Below are positions 1-7,352 of a stretch of DNA of 17,432 nucleotides, in pieces. The notes under the pieces are model-generated. The model made no database searches. It was not told the origin of the DNA and saw only the letters and a list, made by a program, of their open reading frames with translations. Every line of letters begins with the position of its first letter. The stretch's first letter is position 1. The position numbers were made by a program, and so were the translations under genes. The stretch is from JALOAD01 sp023228995 [NCBI: Candidatus Muiribacterium halophilum] (GTDB lineage Bacteria; Muiribacteriota; Muiribacteriia; Muiribacteriales), in the NCBI GenBank assembly GCA_023228995.1, contig JALOAD010000064.1:1-17432 (forward strand). Direction: 5' to 3'.

Positions 1-81
1 AAAAGAAGACATAGTTATTTGGATTATATTTCACCAAATGAGTTTGAAAAAAGATATAATTTAGAGTCTTTAAAAAAGTAG
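1..81 (+). CDS. IS3-family transposase OrfB, C-terminal end (5' truncated by window)
   Basis: Frame 1 on the plus strand is open from the window edge to TAG at 79-81. It reads KRRHSYLDYISPNEFEKRYN followed by a few residues. The pattern R-x-H-S-x-L-x-Y-x-SP-x-EFE is the characteristic C-terminus of the rve (DDE) integrase domain of IS3/IS150-type OrfB transposases. Only about 26 residues are visible, so the catalytic residues are outside the window and activity cannot be judged. It is the only plus-strand coding sequence I accept here. Its orientation is opposite to the glycan genes, so it is an insertion rather than an operon member. Confidence 0.75.
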   Translation, partial: KRRHSYLDYISPNEFEKRYNLESLKK

Positions 82-121
82 GTTTTTACTGGTTTAGTAA
101 TTGTCTAGTTTATAGGGGACA
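1..121 (+). mobile_element. right end of an IS3-family insertion sequence (partial)
   Basis: The plus strand reads the last 26 codons of an IS3-family transposase and then a non-coding tail. The tail ends at 121 in GGGGACA, so the element's terminus read inward begins TGTCCCC, in keeping with the TG...CA ends of IS3-family elements. The element starts outside the window, so the left terminal repeat and the target duplication cannot be seen. Immediately beyond 121 on the minus strand lies the broken end of a manC reading frame, which makes 121/122 the likely insertion junction. The exact terminus could be off by a few bases. Confidence 0.75.
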
Positions 122-131
122 TTCCAAACCT

Positions 132-159
132 CTTAACGCCTAACGCTAAATGCTCAGCA
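132..159 (+). repeat. degenerate tandem heptamer tract near the IS junction
   Basis: The plus strand reads CTTAACG, CCTAACG, CTAAATG, CTCAGCA: units of the same heptamer as the tract at 405-436 but in the opposite orientation. It lies about 10 bases inside the IS-truncated end of manC and encodes part of the HLALGVKRF stretch. Confidence 0.45.
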
Positions 160-404
160 CTTGAAGCTTCTACTTCAATATACCCAAACCCCGTTTCAGC
201 AAATGTAGGCGCTATCCCAAATGTAACTAAGTCACCATCAGATGCTAACTCTTTTGCTTTTTGAATTACTTTTTCATACTGGGCTTCATTTTTGATGAGA
301 TGGTCAGATGGTGTTACTAAGACTATTTCATCAGGCTCAAGAGCCATACAAGCAAGAGCAATAGCTGGTGCAGTATTTCTTCCAACTGGTTCTAGTAGAT
401 AGCG

Positions 405-436
405 AGTGTTAAGTGTTAAGCGCTTAGCGTTAAGTT
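405..436 (-). repeat. degenerate tandem heptamer tract inside manC
   Basis: Read on the minus strand the tract is CTTAACG, CTAAGCG, CTTAACA, CTTAACA: four successive 7-base units with one to three differences. It encodes the residues AKRLTLNT, which sit between the conserved EELN and LLEPVGRN blocks and look like an extra few residues relative to typical ManC sequences. A second tract of the same heptamer lies at 132-159 on the plus strand. Confidence 0.5.
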
Positions 437-639
437 CTTCTAGTTGATCGAGCGCCAAAAAGTACTGTTCTGTGTTGGATACTATAAATTTACTATCACA
501 CACTTTCGAATTCCGTTCAATAGTTAGCTGAAAGAGTGACTTGTTGTCAAAAAGCTTTACAAACTGTTTTGGCATAAGAGTTCTGCTTATCGGCCAAAGT
601 CTCGTACCGCTTCCTCCACATAGGATTATATTTGTCATT

Positions 640-2145
640 TTAAATCTCTAATGTTATTATTTTATTTATATCTACACCTAAATCTTGTGTTAAATATTTA
701 ATAATCTCTTCTTCTCTGCCTAAGACACTTATGATGATTTTATCATATTGCATATTTTTCAAGTTCAATGGATGATGTTTTTCATCTGCCATATCTACAT
801 ACCCAATAACTTTATCTGCTATTAGAGCTTGAATTGTTTTTCCTATAGTTCCATTTCCATAAATAACATAGGTTTCATTTAATTTTTGTATAAATGAGAA
901 TAGAAAATTATACTTCCTTAAGAATTCAAGTTTTTTACGATTTGTCATAAATTGATTTACGCCAGTCCGTTCTAGTTTTATAAGGCTACATAATTTTTTC
1001 TCTATTTTTGTGTAAGCCAATGCACTTTCAATACTTAATAAAAGAGAATTTTTATAATTATTAAAACTCAATACTTTATCAAATAAAGCCAAACAGTCAT
1101 CATGATATTGTTTTTTATTTATATAATGTGCCAAAATTTCATCAAGTTGTGCGATATCTTTAATCATATAACCAATATCGTAATTTGCTATATGTTCTAA
1201 TAGCATTTCATTATAAGTTGTTATTATTGGAAGACCATTTTGTAAATAAGTAGATATTTTACCTGATGACAATCCTAAATCACCAATATTCTTGCCAGTA
1301 TATATTGATGTAAAATCTGTACAATAAAGAGCAAGACCTAAATCAGCTGAATGTAGTATTTTATGCATATCATGATTAGAAGTAAGTTCAATATCTAAGA
1401 AATATACATTATTTGGTATAGTATTTACTATTTTTTTTAATTTGTCAAAAGAATTTCCATATCTATCATGGATGACCAATACCCAATCTTGAGGTATAGT
1501 GCTTTGTTCAAATAGCAGTTCAAAGCAAGACCAAGAAGCGATACTTCCTGTATAAATAAGCATTTTTTTTGAATACTCAATATTTAATACATCGTATACA
1601 AAATAATTTTTTTTGTATTTATATTTTTTAGAACCTGCAACGGGTATATAAATCATTTTATCAAGTGCAATATTATTTTCTTTATGTAGATTTAACCCTC
1701 TTTGCTCATCTTGAACAATTGCGAACTCTATATTTTCACATGCATGCTTTTCTATTTTTTTAAACTCTTTTGAACTCTCTTTCTCAAAAAATATTTCATA
1801 AGAGATATATCCATATTTTATACCATATATTGAGTGAATCACAAAAGTCAAATAAATTCCAAGCCTATCAACGCCTATTACAAAATCATAATCATAAAGT
1901 AAATATCTCTCTAAAAAATCAATCAACATACTGCTTTGAAAAATTAGATTTTCTTCATTATAAATATTTGAATATTCAATTATTTTGCACGGTGGTTTCT
2001 TATCCTTATTGTTTTGATTGATTTCAATCTTAGGAATTAGAACACTTACATTATAATTTTTATTTAAAAAAACCAAAATCTCATACAAGTTAGGATTATT
2101 AAAAATATTACCTTCAGGGTGAATTACTAAAATTTTCTTTTTCAT
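640..2145 (-). CDS. GT-B glycosyltransferase with C-terminal Rossmann-like domain
   Basis: This 501-residue cytoplasmic protein has no signal peptide or membrane segment. Residues 1-370 look like a GT-B glycosyltransferase: an N-terminal Rossmann half beginning KKKILVIHPEGN, a linker, and a C-terminal nucleotide-sugar half. The latter includes the strand MLIYTGS, then NNVYFLDI, and the family-4-like donor-site segment GLSSGKISTYLQNGLPIIT. After a helical stretch, residues about 425-501 form a separate small domain that starts YVIYGNGTIGKTIQ, a G-x-G-x-x-G dinucleotide-type loop, and ends with a YDKIIISVLGREEEIIKYL segment. The donor and acceptor cannot be read from sequence. The ATG is 5 bases beyond the fkbM-like stop at 2151, so it is probably translated from the same mRNA. 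Its composition is more AT-rich than manC and the aminotransferase genes. Confidence 0.7.
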   Translation of the reverse strand: MKKKILVIHPEGNIFNNPNLYEILVFLNKNYNVSVLIPKIEINQNNKDKKPPCKIIEYSNIYNEENLIFQSSMLIDFLERYLLYDYDFVIGVDRLGIYLTFVIHSIYGIKYGYISYEIFFEKESSKEFKKIEKHACENIEFAIVQDEQRGLNLHKENNIALDKMIYIPVAGSKKYKYKKNYFVYDVLNIEYSKKMLIYTGSIASWSCFELLFEQSTIPQDWVLVIHDRYGNSFDKLKKIVNTIPNNVYFLDIELTSNHDMHKILHSADLGLALYCTDFTSIYTGKNIGDLGLSSGKISTYLQNGLPIITTYNEMLLEHIANYDIGYMIKDIAQLDEILAHYINKKQYHDDCLALFDKVLSFNNYKNSLLLSIESALAYTKIEKKLCSLIKLERTGVNQFMTNRKKLEFLRKYNFLFSFIQKLNETYVIYGNGTIGKTIQALIADKVIGYVDMADEKHHPLNLKNMQYDKIIISVLGREEEIIKYLTQDLGVDINKIITLEI

Positions 2146-2150
2146 GTCTT

Positions 2151-2855
2151 TTATAAGTCTTTTAGCTGCTCTATTGTTCCAAAAGAGTGATTTTCTCTTA
2201 AACTTGAACTCTCTTTTACAAAAACAATGTCAACTTGTCCTAAGGCATTATCAAGAGGTCTATTCCAACCAAAGAGGATATCATATGCAACAAAGTTTAT
2301 ATTTTTCATATAACTAATTACATCAAAAAATTCAGGGGCATCCTTCATAAATTGCAACATTGAAACCTCCATAACGATAACTTCTACATTTTCCAAAATT
2401 TCTGCACATCCATTTAAAGCTTCTAGTTCTGCCCCTTGAATGTCTAATTTAATTAAAAGTTTTTGATTTTTGATTTTGTCTATTAAAATATCACCTATTT
2501 TTATAGTTGGTACTCTCCTCTCATCTCCATCTGCTTCTTCTCCCATGCTTTCTTTCAAAATAGAAGATCCATCTAAATGATCAGTATGCACATTTATTGT
2601 CACTTCTCCTGTGTAGCTACTTGCGGCTGCAAGAATATACTCACCATTTATAGTATTTAAAATTTCTTTTATATTTTCTTCAAACTCCATCAGTGGCTCA
2701 ATTAAATAATAATAGCTATTTGGATAAACACTATAAAGATCAGGCGTACCTTTTGCAACTCCTATATCTAGTATTATGGAAGGCTCAAATCCATTGTTCT
2801 TTATAACCTCTAATGCTTCTTTTAAACTTTTTCTTTGCTTATTCATATTAGCCAT
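2151..2855 (-). CDS. FkbM-family SAM-dependent methyltransferase
   Basis: This 234-residue protein is of the Methyltransf_21/FkbM type, whose members O-methylate sugars or polyketide hydroxyls using SAM. The SAM-binding motif I is IILDIGVAKGTP near residue 30, followed by the acidic strand YYYLIEP. The family-typical block LLIKLDIQGAELEALNG sits near residue 135, followed by VIVMEVS and a C-terminal half with AYDILFGWNRP. Length is normal for the family. The start overlaps the end of the upstream methyltransferase gene by 8 bases, which indicates translational coupling. Position among glycosyltransferase and aminotransferase genes makes a glycan hydroxyl the likely target, but the acceptor is unknown. 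Confidence 0.85.
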   Translation of the reverse strand: MANMNKQRKSLKEALEVIKNNGFEPSIILDIGVAKGTPDLYSVYPNSYYYLIEPLMEFEENIKEILNTINGEYILAAASSYTGEVTINVHTDHLDGSSILKESMGEEADGDERRVPTIKIGDILIDKIKNQKLLIKLDIQGAELEALNGCAEILENVEVIVMEVSMLQFMKDAPEFFDVISYMKNINFVAYDILFGWNRPLDNALGQVDIVFVKESSSLRENHSFGTIEQLKDL

Positions 2856-3609
2856 TTTTTATTCTCCATACCACATTCCAACTATTAAAATCAGGATTAT
2901 CTTCACTCATCCATCTCTCTTTTTTCTCAACTTTTAGCCCAGCCTGCTTACAGATCAGCTCAAGTTCTGTATCAAAAAAGTATCTCATCTTGTGAAGTTC
3001 TTTTTTTTCCACTATTTCTTTTGTTTTTTTATCTTCTATAAATATATCATAGTTTACATCTACAATATTTTCTCTAGCATGTAAAAAAGGTTCAGCTAAT
3101 CGTGTAACTTTTATGCTGTCGTTTTCAAGTCTTTTTACTCTCGTAGTTGGTAAGTCTGTTAAAACAGCGGGACCATACCAGAAGTCAAATACAAAAATGC
3201 CATCATCATCTAGATGACTCTTAGCAACTTCAAAAGCTTTTATCAGTTCATCATTTGAGTTTTGATAACTCATGACATGAAACAGTGAAACTACTATATC
3301 AAACTTTTTATTTAGACTTAGTTCTTGTATGTTTGAATGACTAAAGCTAAGCCTGTCTTCTCTGCCACTTCTTCTGGTTTCAGCGATTTCAAGCATATCT
3401 TTACTCAGGTCTATGCCATGTACTATATAACCTTTGTCGCATAGTAAACTCGCATGTCTGCCTGTGCCACACCCCATATCTAGAAGTGTTTTCGCATCTG
3501 GCTTATTTGCTTTTATAATATTATATATATATTCTACTTCGCTACTATAATCTTTGTCACTATATAACAAATCATAGTATTGTGAATATAACTTTCCAAA
3601 CTGATTCAT
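2848..3609 (-). CDS. class I SAM methyltransferase, possibly an amino-sugar N-methyltransferase
   Basis: This is a 253-residue cytoplasmic methyltransferase. Motif I TLLDMGCGTGRHASLL is at about residues 41-56, the acidic SAM-ribose residue is in YIVHGIDLS, and the post-motif strands are FDIVVSLFHVMSYQ and DDGIFVFDFWYG. The N-terminal YSQYYDLLYSDKDYSSEV and the C-terminal MRYFFDTELELICKQAGLKV resemble TylM1/DesVI-type NDP-sugar N-methyltransferases; that resemblance is from memory and not a computed alignment. It overlaps the upstream aminotransferase by 4 bases (ATGA). A nucleotide-sugar aminotransferase directly before it supports N-methylation of the new amino group, though O-methylation is not excluded. 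Confidence 0.75.
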   Translation of the reverse strand: MNQFGKLYSQYYDLLYSDKDYSSEVEYIYNIIKANKPDAKTLLDMGCGTGRHASLLCDKGYIVHGIDLSKDMLEIAETRRSGREDRLSFSHSNIQELSLNKKFDIVVSLFHVMSYQNSNDELIKAFEVAKSHLDDDGIFVFDFWYGPAVLTDLPTTRVKRLENDSIKVTRLAEPFLHARENIVDVNYDIFIEDKKTKEIVEKKELHKMRYFFDTELELICKQAGLKVEKKERWMSEDNPDFNSWNVVWRIKNG

Positions 3610-4721
3610 GCCAAAACCTTATGAAGTGCATCTGATACTTCTTCTATCTGTTCTTTTGTTAAAGCCAAACCACTTGGAATGTAAAAGCCTCTCTCGTAGA
3701 GTTTTTCACTATTTGGTAAATCATCATCTAAAAACAATCCCATTTTGTTAAAAACTGGTTGTTTGTGCATAGGGTAGAAAAATGGTCTTGTACCTATTTT
3801 ATATTTTCCTAGTTCTTGCATAACTTCTTTTGCTGTTTTTATACAACTATCTTTTAGAGTGATGGCATATACCCAGTAGATATTTTCACAAAATTCTGTC
3901 TTAGATATAGGTAGATTTATATAGTCTATATCTTTTAGAAGTTCATTATAATAGTTGCCTATCCATCTTTTTTTTACTACTATTTCATCTATTTGTTCAA
4001 GTTGAGCAACACCAAGTGCTGCTTGCATATTTGTCATACGGTAGTTCCAACCAAGTTCTTCATGGATAAATCTTTTATCTGCATCGTTAGAAAAACAAAG
4101 ATTTCTTAATCCTTTTGATTTTTCATAAATAATTTCATCATCCATAAGAACCATACCACCCTCACCAGTAGTGATATGTTTGTTTGGATAAAAACTAAAG
4201 ATGCTTACATCTCCAAAACTTCCACACTTCTTGTCTCTGTAAGTTTGTCCATGCATCTGGGCTGCATCTTCTATAATTTTAAGATTGTACTTTTTAGCAA
4301 GAGCGATTATAGTATCTACATTTACGCATAACCCATAAAGGTGCACTATCATGATAGCTTTTGTTTTTGATGTGATTTTTGCTTCTATATCTTGGATCTT
4401 AATATTAAAAGTATCAAACTCACTATCAACCAAAATAGGTTTTACTCCATTGGTAACTAATGACTGTCCACAAGAGATGATAGTAAATGATGGCATAATA
4501 ACTTCATCGCCATCACCTAAACCCAAAGCTCTTACAGCGATGTCAAGTGCAGCACTTCCGTTTGCACAAGCTACTGCGTACTTTCTACCAATATAAACGG
4601 TCATATCATCTTCAAACCTTTTTATAAAAGATCCTTCGCTACTTATCCAGCCTGTGTCTATACATTCATTTAGATATTTTTTTTCATTGCCGGTTAAAAG
4701 TGGTGTATTTACTGGTACCAT
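3606..4721 (-). CDS. DegT/DnrJ/EryC1-family PLP-dependent sugar aminotransferase
   Basis: This 371-residue enzyme is predicted to transfer an amino group from glutamate to a keto-deoxy nucleotide sugar. The family landmarks are all present: TGWISSEGSFIKRFE, the PLP-phosphate contact region ACANGSAALDIA, the PLP-pyridine aspartate in IIEDAAQMHG, and the Schiff-base lysine K181 in SFYPNKHITTGEGGM. These are followed by LGWNYRMTNMQAALGVAQLEQI and the C-terminal RPFFYPMH. Length is standard and the gene looks intact. The sequence is of the perosamine-synthase-like group, but a C3 versus C4 amino transfer cannot be settled from motifs. Its ATG directly follows the cupin stop in the same frame, with AAGG about 9 bases upstream. 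It differs clearly from the CBS-fused aminotransferase at 12297-13706, so two distinct amino sugars are probably made. Confidence 0.88.
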   Translation of the reverse strand: MVPVNTPLLTGNEKKYLNECIDTGWISSEGSFIKRFEDDMTVYIGRKYAVACANGSAALDIAVRALGLGDGDEVIMPSFTIISCGQSLVTNGVKPILVDSEFDTFNIKIQDIEAKITSKTKAIMIVHLYGLCVNVDTIIALAKKYNLKIIEDAAQMHGQTYRDKKCGSFGDVSIFSFYPNKHITTGEGGMVLMDDEIIYEKSKGLRNLCFSNDADKRFIHEELGWNYRMTNMQAALGVAQLEQIDEIVVKKRWIGNYYNELLKDIDYINLPISKTEFCENIYWVYAITLKDSCIKTAKEVMQELGKYKIGTRPFFYPMHKQPVFNKMGLFLDDDLPNSEKLYERGFYIPSGLALTKEQIEEVSDALHKVLA

Positions 4722-5150
4722 TTATTTTACCTTCAGCTTATCTTTAGTAACTGGTTCAAATCTTACTTTATCCATTTCGCCCGCATATGGACCTTGTTTT
4801 ACTTCTATAATCTCGCTATCTTCAAGCATCTCAAAGCCATGACCACCATAAGCTAATAGCACTACATCACCTTGGTATAAAACTCTACTTTCAAGATATT
4901 TTCTGTTATCATCATAATAGTCTACTCTAACTTTTCCACTTTTTATAACCAACACTTCTTGAGTAAAGTGTACATCTCTTTGTACTTCATTGTGAACATG
5001 TGGAGGTATAACATAATCTTTTGCTCTGTTCATATAGGCTAATTGTTGAGAAAAATCATCAGGAGTAAAAAATTCAATACTATTCGATCTATAATTAGTT
5101 CGAATAATAATTGAAAAAAGTTTATCGTTATATATAATATGTTCTACCAT
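4722..5150 (-). CDS. small single-domain cupin protein
   Basis: This is a 142-residue single-domain cupin. Cupin motif 1 is visible as IPPHVHNEVQRDVHFTQEVL...G (two histidines, a glutamate and the closing glycine). Motif 2 is GDVVLLAYGGHGFEM, with its histidine, followed by IIEVKQGPYAG. These residues suggest a bound metal. Similar small cupins occur next to sugar aminotransferases in surface-glycan clusters, where relatives act as ketoisomerases or epimerases. This one lacks the sequence hallmarks I associate with the FdtA/QdtA ketoisomerases or RmlC, so its reaction is unassigned. An AGGA lies 8 bases before the ATG at 5150. The stop abuts the aminotransferase ATG with no gap, arguing for coupled expression and a shared pathway. 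Confidence 0.75.
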   Translation of the reverse strand: MVEHIIYNDKLFSIIIRTNYRSNSIEFFTPDDFSQQLAYMNRAKDYVIPPHVHNEVQRDVHFTQEVLVIKSGKVRVDYYDDNRKYLESRVLYQGDVVLLAYGGHGFEMLEDSEIIEVKQGPYAGEMDKVRFEPVTKDKLKVK

Positions 5151-5175
5151 TTCAACTATCCTAATACAATGTTTA

Positions 5176-6252
5176 TTATTCTTTATTTACATAAGAGATG
5201 CAAATTAATTCTTCCCGAAGTGCTTCTAAATATTGCAATCCAAATTCACTATCTGGTTCTAAATAATTTCCTTCTGCCCACTCATTCCAAGCTTTGACAA
5301 AAATTATTTGATATTCCTCTTTGTAACTTTTTTTTACTTTTTGAATGGTATTATGCAAAATTTCTTTAAATAATTCGGGTGTAGAACCTTCCAATACAAC
5401 GCCTCTACCTTTACTTCTTGGAGTATTATCCCAATTTGGCATTACTAAAGGAAGTTCATTTTCATCAAGGTTAAGTTGATATTTTGTTGAATAATTAACT
5501 AAATCTTTGTACTCATATACAGTAGGTTGCTCTATACTGTCTAAATACTTCACTCCTTTCATTGTAGCTTTCATAGTTAAAAAAGGGGCATTTTCTACAC
5601 AGCTATCACATCCATATTTTCTAGCTTCATTGCTTAAATGTGCAATAAAATGAAATCCATTTAACCCCTCTTTTTGAGCCAACTCTCGCCAATATTTAGT
5701 AAATTCTTTTGCATCAGGTAAATTTTTTGGATTATAAATTAAAAACACTAATTTTCCATCAATCTTCATGTATCGTTCGTCTTTAAATGCCTCTAATAAT
5801 GAATAAAAATGTTTTTTATAGTCTTCTATCCCTGGATAAGTTTGTTCTATTAGTATTTTATCAGGAGCTCCATGCCAAATACCTGACCAAGTTTGATTTG
5901 CCCACCCCAAGCAAAAAGGAAAATCAATCTCTTTATCTTTAACAACTTCTTGAAAAGGAAGTTCTAATAATTGTTTCCCTGCGAACCAGTAATGCCAATA
6001 ACAAAATGCTTCTACTCCATGTTCCTTTGCTAGTTTTGCCTGTTCTCGTCTAGTTTCTTTCACCCTCAAATCATAATACCCTAAATCAGCTGGTAGTTTT
6101 GGTTGCTTATGACCTTCAAAAAGAGGTTTTGCCTTACCTACATTTGTCCATTCAGTAAATCCTTTTCCCCACCATTTATTATTTTCTTCAATTGGATGAA
6201 ACTGAGGTAAATAAAAAGCTATTATGCGAGCTTTAAAATTGTTATTTTTCAT
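5176..6252 (-). CDS. wbsX: WbsX-type GH99-like glycan-cluster protein
   Basis: This is a 358-residue, apparently full-length member of the WbsX family (Glyco_tran_WbsX), a GH99-like TIM-barrel group found in O-antigen and capsule loci. Landmarks in order are ARIIAFYLPQFHPIEENNKW, WGKGFTEWTNV, AFCYWHYWFAGKQLLE, FCLGWANQTWSG, VMPNWDNTPRS and the C-terminal VKAWNEWAEGNYLEPD with its acidic residues. Proteins of this family are often labelled glycosyltransferases, but their fold is hydrolase-like and their activity is not firmly established, so I leave the reaction open. There is no signal peptide, consistent with cytoplasmic action on lipid-linked or nucleotide-linked intermediates. The start overlaps the radical SAM gene by 11 bases, with AAGG upstream, so the two are coupled. 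Confidence 0.88.
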   Translation of the reverse strand: MKNNNFKARIIAFYLPQFHPIEENNKWWGKGFTEWTNVGKAKPLFEGHKQPKLPADLGYYDLRVKETRREQAKLAKEHGVEAFCYWHYWFAGKQLLELPFQEVVKDKEIDFPFCLGWANQTWSGIWHGAPDKILIEQTYPGIEDYKKHFYSLLEAFKDERYMKIDGKLVFLIYNPKNLPDAKEFTKYWRELAQKEGLNGFHFIAHLSNEARKYGCDSCVENAPFLTMKATMKGVKYLDSIEQPTVYEYKDLVNYSTKYQLNLDENELPLVMPNWDNTPRSKGRGVVLEGSTPELFKEILHNTIQKVKKSYKEEYQIIFVKAWNEWAEGNYLEPDSEFGLQYLEALREELICISYVNKE

Positions 6253-7351
6253 TATTAACCTTGTGAAATAAAGTTGTTAAATTACCTAGATTTACAATTG
6301 GCTCCATAAAAATAGGGCTTTTTAATATATTGCAGAGTGCTTTAAAATTTTTATTTTGTTCTAAATGTACAGCTTTTTCAATGTATTCATCATAAGAAAA
6401 TGTTCCCCAGTTTTGTATTTCTGAAAACACTACATAATCAACCTGTAGTTTTTGACCAAGTTTAACAAAGTCAACCATTTCTTTGAAATTATCTTTTTGT
6501 ACAATCATTCGAATAAGAAAAATAAAGTTTTTTTCTCGTTTTAATTCGCGAAGAAAGTAAAGATTTCGTAATAAAACATTGAAATTACCTCCTTTTCGTA
6601 CTATCGAATAAGTATTTTCATTAGTTGCGTCAACAGACACGGCAATAAGATTGATTTTGTTTTGCACTTTTTTAAGCGTTGTATCCCACATTGCTTTATT
6701 TAGCAAAACTCCATTGGTATCAATACGAATCTTAAGCTTAGGAAGTTTTGTAAAATCAAAAGTAGTTAATAGTTTTTTATAGGCATCTGAAGCAAAGGGA
6801 TCTCCTGCCCCACATAGCCAAAGTTCTTCTAAATAATCTCCAGATTCTTCAAGTATTTCAAATTGTTTTTTCAGTTTATTTTGACTTTGCTCTTTAGTTA
6901 ATACAATAAGAGATTTACGACATGAGGGACAACTTAAATTACAAGTTGGATCATCATCTAAAGATATAATCTTAGGTAATTTTTGAACTAACGCATATGA
7001 AACCATATCATGTATTTCATTTTTCAATATTAATTCATAAGGAACTTGATATTTTTTTACACTTTTTCTGTTTTCCAATACAGCTTGCATTGCTGCGCAT
7101 TTGGAGCTATCACAATATGAATAATCTCCATCTAAAATAGAGCGTCTTAACTCTTGAAAATTTTCATTATTCCATATCTTGGCTAGTTCTTCTTTATTTG
7201 TATTTCCAAAATTATGAGAGATATAGCAACAAGTGCTTACATTACCATTTCCCTGAAGCTCTGCATACATAAAGGGATTTGGACAAATATAATTTCTAAA
7301 AATTAAACTATTATTAAATTTTTTCTTTGTACTCAATTGTTGATTTAACAT
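6242..7351 (-). CDS. radical SAM protein with N-terminal SPASM-like domain
   Basis: This is a 369-residue protein. The radical-SAM 4Fe-4S cluster motif CxxxCxxC is at C137, C141 and C144 (PTCNLSCPSCRKS). It is followed by the strands ELWLCGAGDPFAS (GGE-like position), LKIRIDTNGVLLN and LIAVSVDATNENT, the normal core order. Unusually, a SPASM-like segment precedes the core: C23 in YICPNPFMYAELQGNG, C41-C42 in STCCY, a KIWNNENFQELRRSILDG helix, then C80 and C85. In most SPASM enzymes this domain follows the core. Enzymes of this superfamily in glycan loci include dehydrogenases and epimerases; the substrate here is unknown. It begins one base after the kinase-like gene and overlaps wbsX by 11 bases. 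Confidence 0.85.
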   Translation of the reverse strand: MLNQQLSTKKKFNNSLIFRNYICPNPFMYAELQGNGNVSTCCYISHNFGNTNKEELAKIWNNENFQELRRSILDGDYSYCDSSKCAAMQAVLENRKSVKKYQVPYELILKNEIHDMVSYALVQKLPKIISLDDDPTCNLSCPSCRKSLIVLTKEQSQNKLKKQFEILEESGDYLEELWLCGAGDPFASDAYKKLLTTFDFTKLPKLKIRIDTNGVLLNKAMWDTTLKKVQNKINLIAVSVDATNENTYSIVRKGGNFNVLLRNLYFLRELKREKNFIFLIRMIVQKDNFKEMVDFVKLGQKLQVDYVVFSEIQNWGTFSYDEYIEKAVHLEQNKNFKALCNILKSPIFMEPIVNLGNLTTLFHKVNNEK

Positions 7352-7352
7352 A

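Larger units (their letters stand above)
105..638 (-). pseudogene. manC: mannose-1-phosphate guanylyltransferase, N-terminal fragment truncated by IS3 element
   Basis: The family converts mannose 1-phosphate and GTP to GDP-mannose in the cytoplasm, the precursor of mannose-, fucose- and perosamine-type sugars. The nucleotidyltransferase signature GGSGTRLWPISR is at residues 8-19, followed by MPKQF, then EPVGRNTAPAIALACMA and the substrate-binding TPSDH. Family members have about 350-480 residues. Here the frame runs into the IS element after about 173 residues and stops at 105, so the rest of the catalytic domain and any phosphomannose-isomerase domain are missing. Two insert-like stretches (around AKRLTLN and HLALGVKRF) coincide with heptamer-like DNA repeats. 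The ATG at 638 lies one base after the upstream glycosyltransferase stop. GC looks higher than in the next gene. The remaining piece is almost certainly inactive as a ManC enzyme. Confidence 0.85.

Noticed and set aside
1770-2021. Plus-strand open frame of 83 codons inside the glycosyltransferase gene
   Set aside because: It is antisense to a well-supported gene, shows no family motif and has no ribosome-binding site; a shadow frame.
3001-3008. T8 homopolymer runs (also near 1431 and 3968) as phase-variation sites
   Set aside because: Runs of eight A/T are common by chance in DNA this AT-rich and lie inside intact genes.
4351-4842. Two plus-strand open frames antisense to the aminotransferase and cupin genes
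   Set aside because: Serine/leucine-rich shadows of the opposite strand, with no recognisable domain.
4722-5150. FdtA/QdtA-type ketoisomerase or RmlC epimerase for the cupin
   Set aside because: The residues flanking the histidine motifs do not match what I know of those families; left as an unassigned cupin.
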